Shown: piece by piece, positions 47,792 through 60,800 of the stretch
Position numbering within the stretch: the first letter of the stretch is position 1
How the letters are laid out: each line of letters opens with the position of its first letter
Source: Zychaea mexicana
Lineage: Eukaryota > Mucoromycota > Mucoromycetes > Mucorales > Lichtheimiaceae
NCBI RefSeq assembly: GCF_025766255.1
Contig: NW_026516677.1
Location: 124,001-188,000 of the forward strand
Length of the DNA: 64,000 nt
Reading direction: 5' to 3'
Program-made: the position numbers and the translations under genes
The notes under the pieces: generated by a model
Database searches by the model: none
What the model was told of the DNA's origin: nothing
Seen by the model: the letters and a program-made list of their open reading frames with translations, nothing else

Positions 47792-50301
47792 TTAGTAAAA
47801 ATAGAACAGAGATGGCGAGTGCACGGTGAACTTGAGGTAGGCATTCAGTCCAACCGCAAACATCAACGCAAAGCAAATGACAGTGGGTCCCGCGATCTCA
47901 TCATATGGACCTGGCGACCGAGAGCGAATCAGCTCGCGACGACGATAGTAGAGACCTACGCCATAGATCAAGGTGGACAGCGAGACGAGGGTATAGATGA
48001 CGCCGCTGACCTTGCCGACGGCGTCGCCAGCATTGAACAGAGCGAGCGAGAATGTAGAGAGGAGTGTTCCGAGCGACATCCACGAAAAGTACGTGCGCTC
48101 GTTGGCGAAGAACACCTTGGGCTCCACGCGCAGTGGCGTCACCACCTTTTTGGGCACTCTGACACCAGGTGGCAACACTACGGGCTCACGGGATGGCTCA
48201 CTGTTGTCGTCCTTGCCGATCCATTGCTTCCACATTTGGCCGAACTTTTGTGCTACTGGTTCTGATGCTTCGTCTTGCGCGGCGACAGCAGCAGCCGATG
48301 TCGAAGCACCGTCAGCTGGTGCATTGTTGATGCCCATGTACGAACGAGTAATTCCACTGGAGCCACGGTGTCCTAGCAACAAAGTGCGTTCCGTAGCAGC
48401 TGCAGAGGGTGGTGTGGTAGTAATCGAGGAACGTTGAGGCAGAGTATACCGTTCGTCCTCTTGTTCGTCACCTGCGACCAAGGTCAAAGGAGGCGAGGCC
48501 TTATCCTTGCCCTTGGACGATTTGTTTGTGACAGACGGTGTTTGCGATGGTAGCACAGGCAGCTGGTCGACCACGTCTTCGTCAATTTGAGCAAGCCAGT
48601 ATGGAAGCAGTGCCACACGGGCATCGAATATGAGTGCAATGCCATGCACAAATTTACTGAAATGATGCGCTTCCTCAAGAATACCACTTTCCTCCAAGTC
48701 CACGATCCATTCAGGCTCTGGCGTACCCGGCGGCAGGTCGAGTTTGATTTCAAAGGTAGCGTAAGGATAGCGATTGACTTCGCTCGAGGCGAGTTTCGGG
48801 AAAGGATACTCAATGTCGGCATCGGTGCGATGCCACTGACCCTCTGGGCGACGGACTGTCTTGTCATCAGCAAACAGACCCGAGTCTTCGCGGATAAAGC
48901 ACAAATCCGTGTCGAGTGCCATACGAACGCGGGTGTCGCCGGGGATCTGGAAGGCTGTGCGTCGGTAGTAGGTGCGCAGTACTGGATGCATGTGGTTCTC
49001 CATCACCATGCGTTGGACATCTTTAGCAAGCTGCTCGAAGCGTGCAACGTCCTGTTCGGATTTGCCCATTTTGTTGCGCATCTTTGCGACGGATTTCTCG
49101 ATAAACGTCTGCTCGCCACGCAAGAACCCATCCACGTACTTATCCTTGATCACAAAGCGATCGGTCAACTCCCTGTGCTCCTCGTCAGCCAGCGTTCGCC
49201 GCTCGACAGCAATGGTCGTGTTGTTCTTGGCACTGCCGTACCATCGCAGACGGATCACCTGGGAGCCCTCGGCTGATTCGATGCGGGAGTTGTATGTGTC
49301 AAGGGCGGCATTGTCGAGATAGAGCGACGAGATGGGCGGGTCAATGTTGTCTTGCTTGAGGCTGTTGTCGCGATAGACGAGGACGGGCAAATGCCGGAGT
49401 ACGAATGTCTTGAGTTCCAGGATGTTATCTGTGTGGACGAAAAACCGTTTCATCACTGTGTTGCGCCGGCGATCTATTGCTGCTGCTGTTGCTGCTGCTA
49501 CTGTTGAGCTGCTTTCTTGCGACTTGACGGTGAGAGGCTTTTTAAACGACATCTCCTTTCCACCCTGGCGTGCTTTGCTGAACAATTCCGAGAGCTTGAT
49601 AAGCAATGCGTCGTCGTCCTGCTTCCAGAAAGGGCATTGGTTCAGTCGGACCATGAACATCGGGCGCAAAATGTAGTTGGTGTGGCGGTCGTGCTTCTTT
49701 ACGATCTTCAGAAAGCCGGTGTAGTTGAGGCGAGAGAAGCGTGCCAGGCGGTTGACGTCGTCAGCAATCTCGTTGATGTTTTCCTGGACGCGGGTCATTT
49801 CGGATGGCTCAGGCTGAGAGGCGATGACCTGGTCCCAAGAGTCGATACGGCTGGTGATTTCTTCCAATTTCTGTTGATGGAACGCATAAATCTGAAACGA
49901 CACAATAGTTTTTTTTGTGTTATTGTTATGGGTCGCGCTGGGTAAATAGAATCCATCCAAACACTCGCGCGACACACCCTCGCCCTCCAATGGAAACGCC
50001 CTCACGCTAACACAGCACAAGACATCATACAAGCAAGACAGAAACACGATACACATCACTTCCAACAAGCACACCGCTGAGCAATTGCCATATCAGCCCT
50101 TCCCTTGAGCCCATCAGCAAGACTGCCACTTACTTTTTCCAGGTTGCTGTCTAGAACTTCAACAAACTCGGTTTCATCTTTTTCAGTAAACGGTCGGTCT
50201 TTCTCGGCTTTTCGAAGCTTCCTTTTCAGTCCGTCGTAATCAATGTAGTATTCACGCCATTCCGGGTAAATGGCGTCTTTTAGTTGTGATCCGAACTTCA
50301 T
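47792..50301 (-). CDS. vacuolar transporter chaperone (VTC) subunit: SPX + VTC + DUF202
   Basis: Two exons (50134-50301 and 47792-49891) give 755 residues. The N-terminal SPX domain (MKFGSQLKDAIYPEWREYYIDYDGLKRKLRK, then FHQQKLEEI and LNYTGFLKIVKKHDR) senses inositol pyrophosphates. The central VTC tunnel domain shows ISSLYLDNAALDTYNSRI, the paired arginines RLRWYG, AVERRT, RFVIKDKYVDGFL and FEIKLDL, ending FSKFVHGIALIFDARVALLPYWL. After a Ser/Ala-rich linker, the C-terminal DUF202 region has FFANERTYFSWMSLGTLLSTFSLALF and two more helices. VTC complexes make polyphosphate from ATP and move it into the vacuole. Whether this is the catalytic (Vtc4) or accessory (Vtc2/3) type is uncertain; an Arg occupies a usual Lys position after VER. 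Confidence 0.92.
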
Positions 50302-51324
50302 GACGTTGTGGGATCCCCGAGGTTAATGGAGGGAAAAGGGAAAAACCAGCAAAGAAAAAAAATAAAAGATAAAAGAGAGAGAGAGAAAAAGAAAGGTATG
50401 CAGTGCCAAAGCGGAGCTTTATGTATGCGGTGCTCTTCTTTCTGATCTGTATTGCTGCTGGCAGCTGTTTTGACCGTTTAGAAACAAAAAGGGCAGCAAG
50501 CGACAGTAACCGTAAATGATGTCATCTCACCAACCTTTCCATACACAATCCGTTTGATTTTCCTCTTGCAAACTGGCTCTCGAGAAGACTACTACCAGCT
50601 TAAGCATCCACAAACAAAGGGTCCCTTCAAAGCATGTAAACAATTTCAGTGTTTTGTGCTGGGTTACACAGGCCCTTGCTTTAAGCCAGTCGCATCCATT
50701 TGTTTTTCCCTCGTGACCTATCCGTTGGCTCACAATGCATCTCAAAAGGTCACAGGAACCTTGGAACGCGACATTACTTGTCACTTTTTTTATGGCTCCT
50801 TTTAATTCAGGTATCATACTTTATCGTTGGCTTCTTAAATGTCCCGACCGCCTTGGCAAGTACATATGATACACGTGCTGGACTATACTGAGTCCCTTGT
50901 AAAACACTAGTTTCCGTGTCTGTGTGAGGAGATGAAATATTTATCTTGTATGGCACTATCGCATAGGCTGCACACAAACGTTAGCCATGCCTTCTTTTCG
51001 TAGGTTTCACAAAGAATAAGGGTTGATAGATCAGTAGCGCATTGTGTATCTGTCACCCCAGAGTTTTCTCCTTGTTTACGAAGCAGCAACATAGCCAGGA
51101 AAGTCCTTCCGAGTAATAAGACGCACTTATCTAGTCGTAGCTGATGACACGGCGTTACCTATTACACGCAGCAATAATATTTATTTACAAGTAAAAACTG
51201 TATACAAGTCAGAAACTGCGAAAGCTTCTTCCAAATGGTTAGTAAAATATAAACAATGCAATAAATGTGGGAGGATGAGTGCAGCTTACTACACGTAATA
51301 AAAAATGGCAGATATCTTCAAAAG
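50302..51324. promoter_or_regulatory. VTC promoter region with CACGTG box
   Basis: About 1 kb between the VTC start and the SF3B2 stop. A perfect palindrome CACGTG lies at 50872-50877, about 570 bp upstream of the VTC start codon. This is the core site of Pho4/NUC-1-type phosphate-starvation bHLH factors in fungi, whose targets include VTC genes. A GA-rich tract (about 50375-50395) precedes the start. No gene found in the stretch. Confidence 0.45.
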
Positions 51325-53403
51325 CTAGATATCCTTCCGCTTGGCCACTTTGTCTCTTTCACGCTTTTCTTGTCTTTTGGCTTGTTTGCTCGCGTGCTCT
51401 AAATACATGTCGGACAGATCTTCGTACTGAGTCTGTCGCTCTTGCTGTGCTTGATCATATTTCATGTGTAGCGTCGCCTTTTGTTCCAGCTGGCTCGGAT
51501 CCTCGATACTAACGTCTACATCTTGTCCCGCAATAGTAGATCGCTTTAACGATGATGATAATGGCAACACTGTTGTTTCTGTTGCTGGTGTTTGTGATGG
51601 TATTTGATATGTATGCTGTGATGGTATAAAGTCGGACGAAGAGGTACTGGGGATCTGGGGAAGCAGTCGGTATAGTAGGTTGCCATTGCTATCGTCGATG
51701 CCGTCGCTGTCCTTTTTGGTGATGGTTGATGGTACTTTCCGTAGCTCAATGGCATCAGGCACTGTAATTTCACTCAGATATTCGTCTTCATCAGCCATTG
51801 AATTGTCCTGTGTACCTGTAGCTTCGTCGTCACTCTCTTCGTCACTAGCCAATGTAATCTGATCCCCTTCCTCAGGTTCGAGTTCACCCCACAAGGTGCG
51901 ATCCACCCTTGATATCTAAAATCATAGTGAGTTTTCCATATCCCCATCGCATGCGGCCTGCTAATCCATTCGCTTACCTCACTCTGATCTTCTTGAGAAC
52001 ATGATGACACTGCGAATACATCACCATAGAGTGGACGATTTAACTAGGAAACATAGTGCAATGATGTCAGAAAATGACTAAATTATACAGAGTTAAAAGT
52101 TATGCATACCGAGTCAACCGGAGGACGACCCCATTGCCCTTTTTGATAGCCCCATTGACCTCCTATTGGGATCGGTGAATTGACACCGGGTATCACAAGA
52201 TGTGGATAGCTCGGCGGTGGCCCATAGCGTTGCATACCAAATAACCACGGCGGTGGATCAGTTTGATCCAATGCCTCTTTTAATGACGCCGATAATTTAC
52301 CCGGTTTAAACTGGTTTACGTTCTCCTTCCCTTCATAATACCTAGAGTTTAAACTTTTAGCATCAGCTGTTTTGCGTAGAAGGAATTTAATGGTTATAGC
52401 CTTAGAGTAGTACTTGTGAGTACGTGTGAGCGAGCAATACTTACAAATCGCCATGTCTCGTTAGTCTAGGTGTGGTCTGGAATCGATAAAATGCATCATG
52501 CAACTTTTGATAATCCAGATCCATCTTGCCCAGCTTTGGATTGAGACGTGCTCGTCGTCTTGCACCACTCCTGGCTGCTGCCTCTTTTTCTTTGATACTG
52601 TCACGGATTTCTGCAATTCCCGTTTGCTTGAGGAACTCTGTCATTTTAGATTAATAAAACAGATTGAGTCCTTATTCCTTCTTTGCGACTGATGGGTAAA
52701 CAGCATAAAAAACCGGCAATCTTCTTTCTTTACCTGGCAGTTCCCATCGTTTCCTTTCTTTACGACGTTGCAAGTAAGGTTTGCGCTGCCACCAGTGGTT
52801 TGGCACCGGGATGGTGTTTCGGTAGGCTTTTAAAGAAACCAAGAGCTTGGGATCCATGGCTGTCACGTCCCACGGCTCGACGACATCGGGCGTATCGGAC
52901 AACTGCTTCAGTTCATCAACCTTCAATTGTGTCAGTTTTCTTATCCGCTTTTTCGAGACACGCGGTTCCTCATTGTGCTCTTCGTTTTGGTGAGTAGTGT
53001 GCTCGACGTCATCAAGATTATAGTTAGCGTTGACGCCTTGGGCCGGTGTTGTTGTATTGTTAGGCGCAGGAAGATTAAAGTGATCAAGAACGCGTGAGAA
53101 ATGTTGCAAGATCGTTGTATCGATTTCTAGCGGTTCATTATCGATACTGTCGTCATTGTCTTGTTGCTACGTACATTTTGAAAAGTCAAATGAGCATTCG
53201 GGTATAGAAAGACAAAGGAACGCAGTATAAAGAAAAAGAAAAGAGTCGATCGATCCAACGTTGGTACAAACATTAGGTTGTTCATTTCCTTGAGTAGCGA
53301 TGACGGCAGAATCTTTGCGATGCTTTCTCGCCTTCTTTTTTGCTCTTCGTTTCTGTTTGAGTGCTTTTACTCGTTCGGCTGAAACATCGTTCTTCGTGGC
53401 CAT
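51325..53403 (-). CDS. cus1: splicing factor 3B subunit 2 (SF3B2/Cus1)
   Basis: Six exons (53272-53403, 52734-53166, 52445-52637, 52110-52341, 51978-52043, 51325-51915) give 548 residues. The basic N-terminus (KALKQKRRAKKKARKHRK) precedes the conserved SF3B2 core. Recognisable blocks are KVDELKQLSDTPDVVEPWDVTAMDPKLL, YRNTIPVPNHWWQRKPYLQ, the DUF382-type stretch ending at WELP, FLKQTGIAEIRDSIKEKE, and the PSP domain (FKPGKLSASLKEAL, PPPWLFGMQRYGPPPSYPHLVIPG). A nearby RPLYGD motif is followed by WGELEPEE and an acidic C-terminus. The protein is part of U2 snRNP and binds pre-mRNA upstream of the branch site. An intact copy fits the intron density of this genome. Confidence 0.95.
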
Positions 53404-54412
53404 TGTTCAAGTCAACGAGAATACAGAATTAGAATAATCCTGTAGGCATGAAAGAATCCCGACATTTCTGTTCAGGTCAGCTGACATTGCTTCGATATTT
53501 GATACGATATAAAAGGGCCTTGATAATCATTACTACACTTGTTGAAATTATTACAAGGCTCATTATTTATAAAGTGGTTGCGATGGTTTTGTGTTAAGCA
53601 TGTCAATGATTGCAGCTACATCGAGGAAAGATGCTTGCTTAATGTTTCCTAAAGCAAACAAGGAATTTTTTCTCCCTTACAACAATATTTAACGGTGACA
53701 AAAGTAAATAGGATGCTAGCTTATCACTTCAATGTAAATTTAAAAGAGATCTTAAGTGAGTAGTTATAGTTGGTTTACTGGCGTGATCATGGTTTGAACG
53801 ATGACAAAGCAGCGCCAAGGTCTATTATGATGCCAAAATGGCTCCTGTAGCATTCTGGGGTGCTATGATGATACTAGGTCGCTTTTTAGTAAAGTGGTGA
53901 TTATCATGGCGGGATGCTGCTCTTAGTAACGCCTGTGGTAAGGCAGCCAAATGCAGTGTGCTCCAAGACATAGTAATAGACCCGTGTCTAGATATTGCGA
54001 ATGTAAGCTGGTGGAACGTCATGCAACGTTGCATTGACGACATTTAATATTAAAGATTCACCTTTTCTGTTTCACCAACTACCATATCTAGCACACATCG
54101 TTCCATGACAGCCTTAAACAGCCTCTAATGTATGTTCTTGTAGCTGTTGCTGTATGTTGGCGTTACTCCCGTGTTAGCGTTTTTTCGAATTAAAAAAAGT
54201 GTTATTGACTAGGCTGTCACTATAGAGACAGACGCACATTATTCGTTGTCGAAAGATGGAGGAAAGGCATTACATGAGTGGATAGCGATTGGTCTCATTT
54301 GGAGAGTGGGCTCAATGGTATAACTATTATTTGATTAAACCGATCACTGTTTACTCAATGTACTATGGTCATAATACCATATATACTCATTTTAAATTTT
54401 TTATTCTATATT
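53404..54412. other. intergenic, no supported gene
   Basis: About 1 kb. The minus-strand open frame at 53825-54043 has no recognisable motif. No other signals seen. Confidence 0.45.
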
Positions 54413-56296
54413 TCAGTGCTGAAGCGCATCTATGATAGATTCAGCTGGTGCTCGCTCATAGATAACTTTATAGACAGATGTCAACAAGGGAAACCTTAAC
54501 AAAGAAAAGAGTTTCGTAAAATAATTAGTAACCCGATTTTACTCATTATAGTTGTATGTCTTTGTGATTATATATCATACTCATTTGTCATCTTTTTGGC
54601 CTCCAAAAATCGATGTACTTCAAGGGCGGTAGTGGTGCCTTGACTTTTCTGGCCATTGAGTAGCTCTTTTTCTACTTCTTCGATAGTCTAATGGTAAAAG
54701 ATGTAAAACCAGCAAAATATATTGTAATTCGTTAGTGATATATATATATATATATCGAGTCTAGGAGTTTGATCGTTGGTAAAACTTTACCTTGTTCGAA
54801 CCAATAAATGCTTCAGCTACTTTACGATTCCTAGATTAAAAAATAAACTTCGCTTAGTTTTACATAATAAAACATTTACTGCCCGGAGCACAACATAAAC
54901 AGGTGTCTAACCTTCCACCAGCGCAAGTAGTAATCAGATCCGCAACGCCGCAAGATTCTTTTATAGGCAATAAATAGTTAGCTATGCACTCTGTTGTCTC
55001 CGACAATAAAAAATATTCCAGCCCATCTTTCAACTTACCAAAGAATGTCTCAGTGTGAACACCTCCAAAGAATGTCTTGCCGAACTTCCGCATTTCCAAC
55101 AAACCACGTCGAATAAAAGCCGATTTCGTGTTGTTACCATATCTAATTGTACCATTTCGTTAATAGAGCATGGTTTCACTGACCCCGTTGTCTTAAGACT
55201 ATCTCTTCGATGCCATGCTCTTACTTTAATCCATCGCTAATACCGGCAGCAATAGCCACTACATTTTTCAGCGCACCACAGATTTGAAGTCCCGTATAGT
55301 CTCCAATCACAGAGATGTTGAAGTAATCGGTATGGAATAGCTGTAAGGGAAAAATATCACATAATCAATACGTTACTTAGTACATTTAAAAAAGTAGAGT
55401 ATTTGCCGTTAATCATATATATAAAGTCATTTCATTAACCTTGTGCAAAATTTTGCCGTCGATATCTAAATTTTTTGTACCAATGGTTGATTCACCATAC
55501 TTTTCTTCGGCTACTTCTGAAGCAAGATTAGCACCGCTTAATGCAGAACATTCAACACCAAGAATTCTAGATATTTCGTCAGAGAATAGTAGAATTTCGT
55601 CATCTCGGAAATCTAGGCCCTGTAGCGATAAAGCTCGGACATATTAGTCACTGCCTTGGTTATTCGACACTATACATCATATTATCTTAACCTTGATCAA
55701 CGATATGGCTCGACAATTGCTGTCAGCTACCCCTCGTAAACTCTCGCAGGTTCGATAAACAAACTAGAAGGATCATAAGCAAAGGTTATATAATTATCAC
55801 TTTCTCGAAATGCACCCTAGTTTTACCTGATGTGGCAGTACAAATACTAGGATATTTGCATCGCGTGCTGCTTCTCGTACATCGGATAATGCAACCACAT
55901 TGTCTGGGAGTTGGATCCCTGGCAGATATCTACGCAAAAAATCATATAATCAGCACTCGCGTAGTTCGAGCCTGACTGTTTTCTTTCAAGAGAGGAAAAA
56001 GCCAATTTGCTTACTTGACATTCTCGTGATCATGATTGATGATTTCTGTCAGTTTTCTGCCATTGACTTCTTCTTCAAACACCCAAACTCGAACGGTTTC
56101 CTCAAACATGTCGGAATGCTTCTTGACGTTCTGTCCGATAAGCCGGGCAATTGCGGATCCCCTAATAGGCGGCCACAGTAGCATTTTTATGTTACCCATG
56201 TACTGACTTGTGTTCAAAAAGATGATGGATGGCGTTCTCTATAACGTACCAATTGCCAGAACCAATAACTGATACTTTTTGCTTCTGTATACCCAT
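54413..56296 (-). CDS. gpd1: NAD+-dependent glycerol-3-phosphate dehydrogenase
   Basis: Multi-exon gene running from the ATG at 56294-56296 to the TGA at 54413-54415. Blocks in order: [16 protein letters not shown] joined to [11 protein letters not shown], giving the G-x-G-x-x-G dinucleotide loop; [44 protein letters not shown]; then [41 protein letters not shown] with the catalytic Lys, [43 protein letters not shown], and the C-terminal [11 protein letters not shown] and [13 protein letters not shown]. It reduces dihydroxyacetone phosphate to glycerol-3-phosphate in the cytosol, for glycerol production in osmotic adaptation and for lipid synthesis. There is no N-terminal targeting extension. 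Splice phases were checked at the ends only. Confidence 0.94.
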
Positions 56297-56845
56297 GCCG
56301 TATAGCCAAAAAAAAAATAACAAGAAGAGAAAGGATTAACGAAAAAAAAATATGTATGTGTGCCTCTTTCGTTGCAAGAATTGAAAGACCCATGTTATAA
56401 GTGTTAGATTCCAAGGGAGGTTGGAGCCGGGTCGGAGCACACCGCGTCTCAACGAGGCTTCGTGATGAAACATTTAATCACTGGTTTGGGGAATTTATTG
56501 AGCATTTTCGTTATGAGGTAAAAATGAACATTTAATTGATTTTAAAGTAGAGAGAACAATCCACAATTGCACCATGAGCTCCATGAGAGGCTTTGGCCAT
56601 CCAATGGGTATGGAAAAGTCTGAAGTCATTGTGGAAAATCAAAATGTGATATGTAGGAATGTTGCGCGCCAACAGCTTGTCAAGGCTAGTTTGTACATTA
56701 CAGATATGCGCATGTAGGATACGGTCCTGGTTTCTTTTTAATTTGAAAGAATACACAAGAGGTTGACTTGGCTGAAGGATAAACAGCGTAAACCATAGAT
56801 GCAGAAATATGTCCTGCTCTTGTGGATGAACTATCAGCTTTTATT
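56297..56845. other. intergenic spacer
   Basis: Separates the GPD start from the Elp6 stop. Short open frames only; nothing recognised. Confidence 0.5.
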
Positions 56846-57800
56846 CTACACTTGTGATATGCCCTTTGCAAAAAATTCTGCATTGTTATCCAGAATCTTG
56901 TAATGCAGTTCCTGAGCCGCTGTAACTGTCGATTTGGGTACATATTGTGGGCCATGCAAGATGGATAGCTATGTTGAATTCGTTAAGCATTAAACCCTCC
57001 ATAAAAATGATCAATAACAACAAGTGTAATCCGTTACCTGTCCATGGATATCCCGAGCTAAACCACTTCCCAAAGCCTCTGCCTGTAGAATAAGTTCACT
57101 ATTCGCAACGACAGACTTTACAAACGCGTCCTGCTCTGTATCATCGGCTCCTTCTTCGTCTGCATGGACTACTGTAATCAAGGTGCCACCGACACTGGCC
57201 ATTAAAACCTTGAGTTTGTGCAAAAATTGGCATACCGAATCAAGTCCATAGCCCGTTATCAGCAACACGCTCGCATCGTCCAGAATTAATAGTGGATGTG
57301 TCTTGCTTTGTAAAATATGGCGACGAATAACTTGGTAGAACGACAAGAGGACGTTGGTGTTGCTTGGCTGTGAAGATCCATCAAGCGTATCCGTCGGTGT
57401 GCTAGGCGTGCCCTTGGGTGGGTAGGGTGACCCTTGTGTGTATGGATTGATATGTGTTAAGCCGTCGACAAAGCTAAAGTGGCCCGACTGTTTGTACGCT
57501 TGTAGGTTGATACCCTGCAAAAATCCATGAAATATATTGAAATATATTTAATACGACGAAACAATCGAAAAAAACTTGGATTAATTGTACCAGTTTCCTG
57601 CCAATGAGAAAGTAATGGTTAAAGATTTGAGACAGGCCGATCAGGATAACGTGTCGATCTGCTTTGAGGTGGTTGCCCACGAAGTGATGAATCAAAAAGT
57701 TTCCGTTCGATTTAAGTGTGTCGGTTATAACAATGTGCGATTTGGTAGGTGGCACATTGTTTGGAAAAGCAAGTGCGGCGTCTAAGGTTGCATAACCCAT
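56846..57800 (-). CDS. elp6: Elongator complex subunit Elp6
   Basis: Three exons (57591-57800, 57038-57514, 56846-56968) give 269 residues. The protein has a RecA-like fold without a Walker A motif, as in Elp4-6: SHIVITDTLKSNGNFLIHHFVGNHL, HVILIGLSQIFNHYFLIGRKLGINLQ, SGHFSFVDGL, LSFYQVIRRHI, LLILDDASVLL, VCQFLHKLKVLM, GGTLITVVHAD, and LILQAEALGSGLARDIHGQ, ending in a short LHYKILDNNAEFFAKG strand. Elp4-Elp5-Elp6 form the ring of Elongator that modifies wobble uridine of tRNAs. The start lies 92 bp downstream of the GRAM gene's stop, same strand. Assignment is by pattern; Elp6 is poorly conserved, hence some uncertainty. Confidence 0.85.
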
Positions 57801-57891
57801 AGCAGTATATACAAGTAAAGAAGAGAAACAAAAAAAATAGAGAAGCCCGACACAATGTACCCATTATTTATTTTTCAAAAAAAAAAAGTCA

Positions 57892-60800
57892 TTATGAAGC
57901 CCAATTCTCCACAATCCTTGATCGCTGTCGCTCTACAACCTTGGTAACCTCTTGCATGTTGTTGCTCGCTCGTTGGATCATCTTTTCGAGGTCGGCCATA
58001 TGTTGATCCAACTTATCCTTGCTCAGCTGCGACTCGCGTAGCCGAGCGTCCCACGACGCGTTATCATCCTCCGTTGTCATGCTCTCCCAAGCGGCGGATG
58101 GGTCTTGCACTGTAGCCGTCTTGACCTTGTGCTCAGGATCCAGTTGGCCTAACCAGTCCCACAGCTCGTTCTCGATTTCATGATGGTGATCGGCCTGTGG
58201 TGACGCTACTACTGGGGATTCCTTCCTTCCACTACTAGTGCCTGCGCCCAGGTGAATTGCTTCCAGTTGTCGATCCATTTGAGCCATTTTGTTTGCAATA
58301 TAAAGGTTGATGAGGACCAGCATAAACATGCAGAGAACAGATATTTGGGACGCGGTCGGAAGCGTGGCGTTGGAAACAATCCAGTCAATAGAACTTGACA
58401 GCAACCGTTGCCATGGACTCTGGTCGTCGTTCTGACCTGTTGGCTTGTTATCACCACCGCTCTTCTGGCCTTCCTTATTCTTGTGCTTCCGCTTGACCTT
58501 CTTCTTGCGTTTATCCGTTTTCTTTCCATGCGATCCTGAAGTCGCTGCTGCTGCTGCTGCTGCTGGTTTTCCCAGATGGTGCCGGATCGCTGCATCCAAC
58601 TCTTTGTAATAGCCTTCTTGACCGCTGATTGAAGCACTCTCAATTGTAGCTATTAAAAAATTTTGCAGGGGATGGGGATTAGAATTTTGCTTTGGATATG
58701 CTGGAAGGACTTCAGTATGCACAAGACTTACATTTCAGCCATGACGATTTGGTAAAGTCTACCAGCACGGTGACCAGCATCCGTACTTGGCCTTTTCCAG
58801 CCCACATGAGACATGTCCGCGTTTTGACGCTAAATGATCCACCGGAAGGTACATCCGGTGTTTGTGTTGTTGTCACTTGTGTAACAAAGTCCTCCAGATC
58901 ACGATGCAAGATGTCTTCTGTCAAGAGACATTTTGTCGATTTGGGACCTGTAATTATCCATAGCTTGTTAGTGATAGTTTTCACCCACGTCGTTTCTTGT
59001 AAAGGGGTATTTTACCTATTGATCCATTCAGTGGCTTTATATACGACATTTCACGACTGGATATGATGTTCTCGGCATCAGAATCATGCCAAGAGTTGAT
59101 AGTCAAGTCTGTATGAAGATTTTAATAAAAAAAGACTTGGTTTATGATCGACGTCCTTAAATACCACACTTTTTCCCGAATTATACCTGTGCATTTTTGA
59201 TCTGTCAAAAATTTCTTGATGAAATCGCTATTATACAGTAGATTGTACATGGTTTCAATAGTACAGTTGAAAGTCTGATCCTGCACGACTTTCGGATAAT
59301 GTTCACCGCACTTGAGACAGTTACATTCTGTCTTTTCTTGTTTCTGTACGGGCTTGTTCGCATTATTGCCATTGCCATTGGCGTTGTTGTTGGTGTTGTT
59401 GCTATCTTGGGTGTCATTTGATCCGGGTAATGGTGACTGCTGCTGCTGCTGTGTTGCCAATGATTTAACGTTGGGTCGTGGTCCTGCTTCCGAAATAGCT
59501 CGTCGTCGTGCAGCTTCTTCGTCCTTGTTCGTTTCCGGAAGTGGTAATGATGCAAGCGAACCCTGCCGATCTTGCGCTGCGGGTGCATGAGTAGAAAGAT
59601 AGGCCGACACAGAAGTTAAAAACCAGGTTACAAGTTTACGGGAAAAAAAATGATGCTAAAGAAGCTGAGCATGATTACCTTCATCTTCAGGCTCAGATAT
59701 TGAAGACTCGTCGTCGCTTCCGTAGGTATAAGAAGAGTCATCAGAGGACGTAATCTCCTCATCATCATCGTTCTCGTCCACATGCTTATTTTCATCATCG
59801 TCGATTATATTTTGTTTTGCCGATGGTCTTGACATACGCCATACGTCAACGATTAAGTCATAGGCCTGGTCTCGTGACAGGAAGGATGCGAAAAAATGCT
59901 AACCCGATCGAGAGAGAGAGACCTTTAGAACGAAGATTATCACAGGGGCAAGATCTTTCTGCCGTTTACCTTTGCATGCAATGTAGATACTTGGATAGCA
60001 TTGGGAATAAACAAAGCGGTTGTTCGCTTTTCAATATCGACTATATCTGAGAATGCAATCACCAGCTATAAATATAAAATCAAATTAATGAGCTGCTCTA
60101 AATTGAACTAAAGCGTTGGCTGGCTGATGTTTCAAGTCAGTCAAACCGTGTAAAGAAACCGTACATTCGTGACCCATCCAAAGATGTTGGCGTTGAAGCA
60201 CAAGTGGCTCTCGGAAATATATATTCTCCCCTGAAGCAAGATCTCCTTCTGAAGAGCACATCCAAAGTCTGTGTATACAACGTTTCAGCATATATATCAT
60301 TCTGTTGTACGACAAATAAGAACGGCGCTACAAACCTTCGATTAGAGGGTCGTCCTCTGGCACGCTTCGAAATAAAGCATGAAAGTCTTGGTTGCGTTTA
60401 GCGTTGGCAGGCTCGACGTTGCATGCAGCTGCGATACTTCCAGCAGCAAATGACATTTCGGACGAGGCATCATCCGAGCCACGATGTGGCTGTTGTGGTT
60501 GCTGTTGCTGGGCCATCGTTTCACTGCGCAATTTACTGTTCCCGAGGGCCTGTTGTTTTTCTGCATGCGTGTCTGGTAGATCGTTTATTGATTGCGTCGA
60601 AAGGCTTGATCCGCGAGAGCGAGATTTTTTGTGGCCAGCAAAGAGGCGCGACATTGTACCAGGCTTAGTCTCCGGGACGGTTGCTACTGGCGGTGTAGCA
60701 GCGCGAGAGCTGTTGTTGGTGTGGTTGTTGTTGTTATCATCATCGGAAGAAGATGGCATGACGGTGTCAGGGAAATGGCGCTGTAATGAAAGAGTCTTTG

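Noticed and set aside
48587..49276. 229-codon plus-strand ORF
   Set aside because: Lies entirely antisense to the VTC tunnel domain, whose motifs are unambiguous.
54739..54757. (TA)n run
   Set aside because: Simple repeat within an intron-sized spacer of the GPD gene; no regulatory meaning can be assigned.
55955..55980. TTCGAGCC word resembling a tRNA T-loop
   Set aside because: No matching acceptor, D or anticodon stems around it, and it lies within an intron of the GPD gene.
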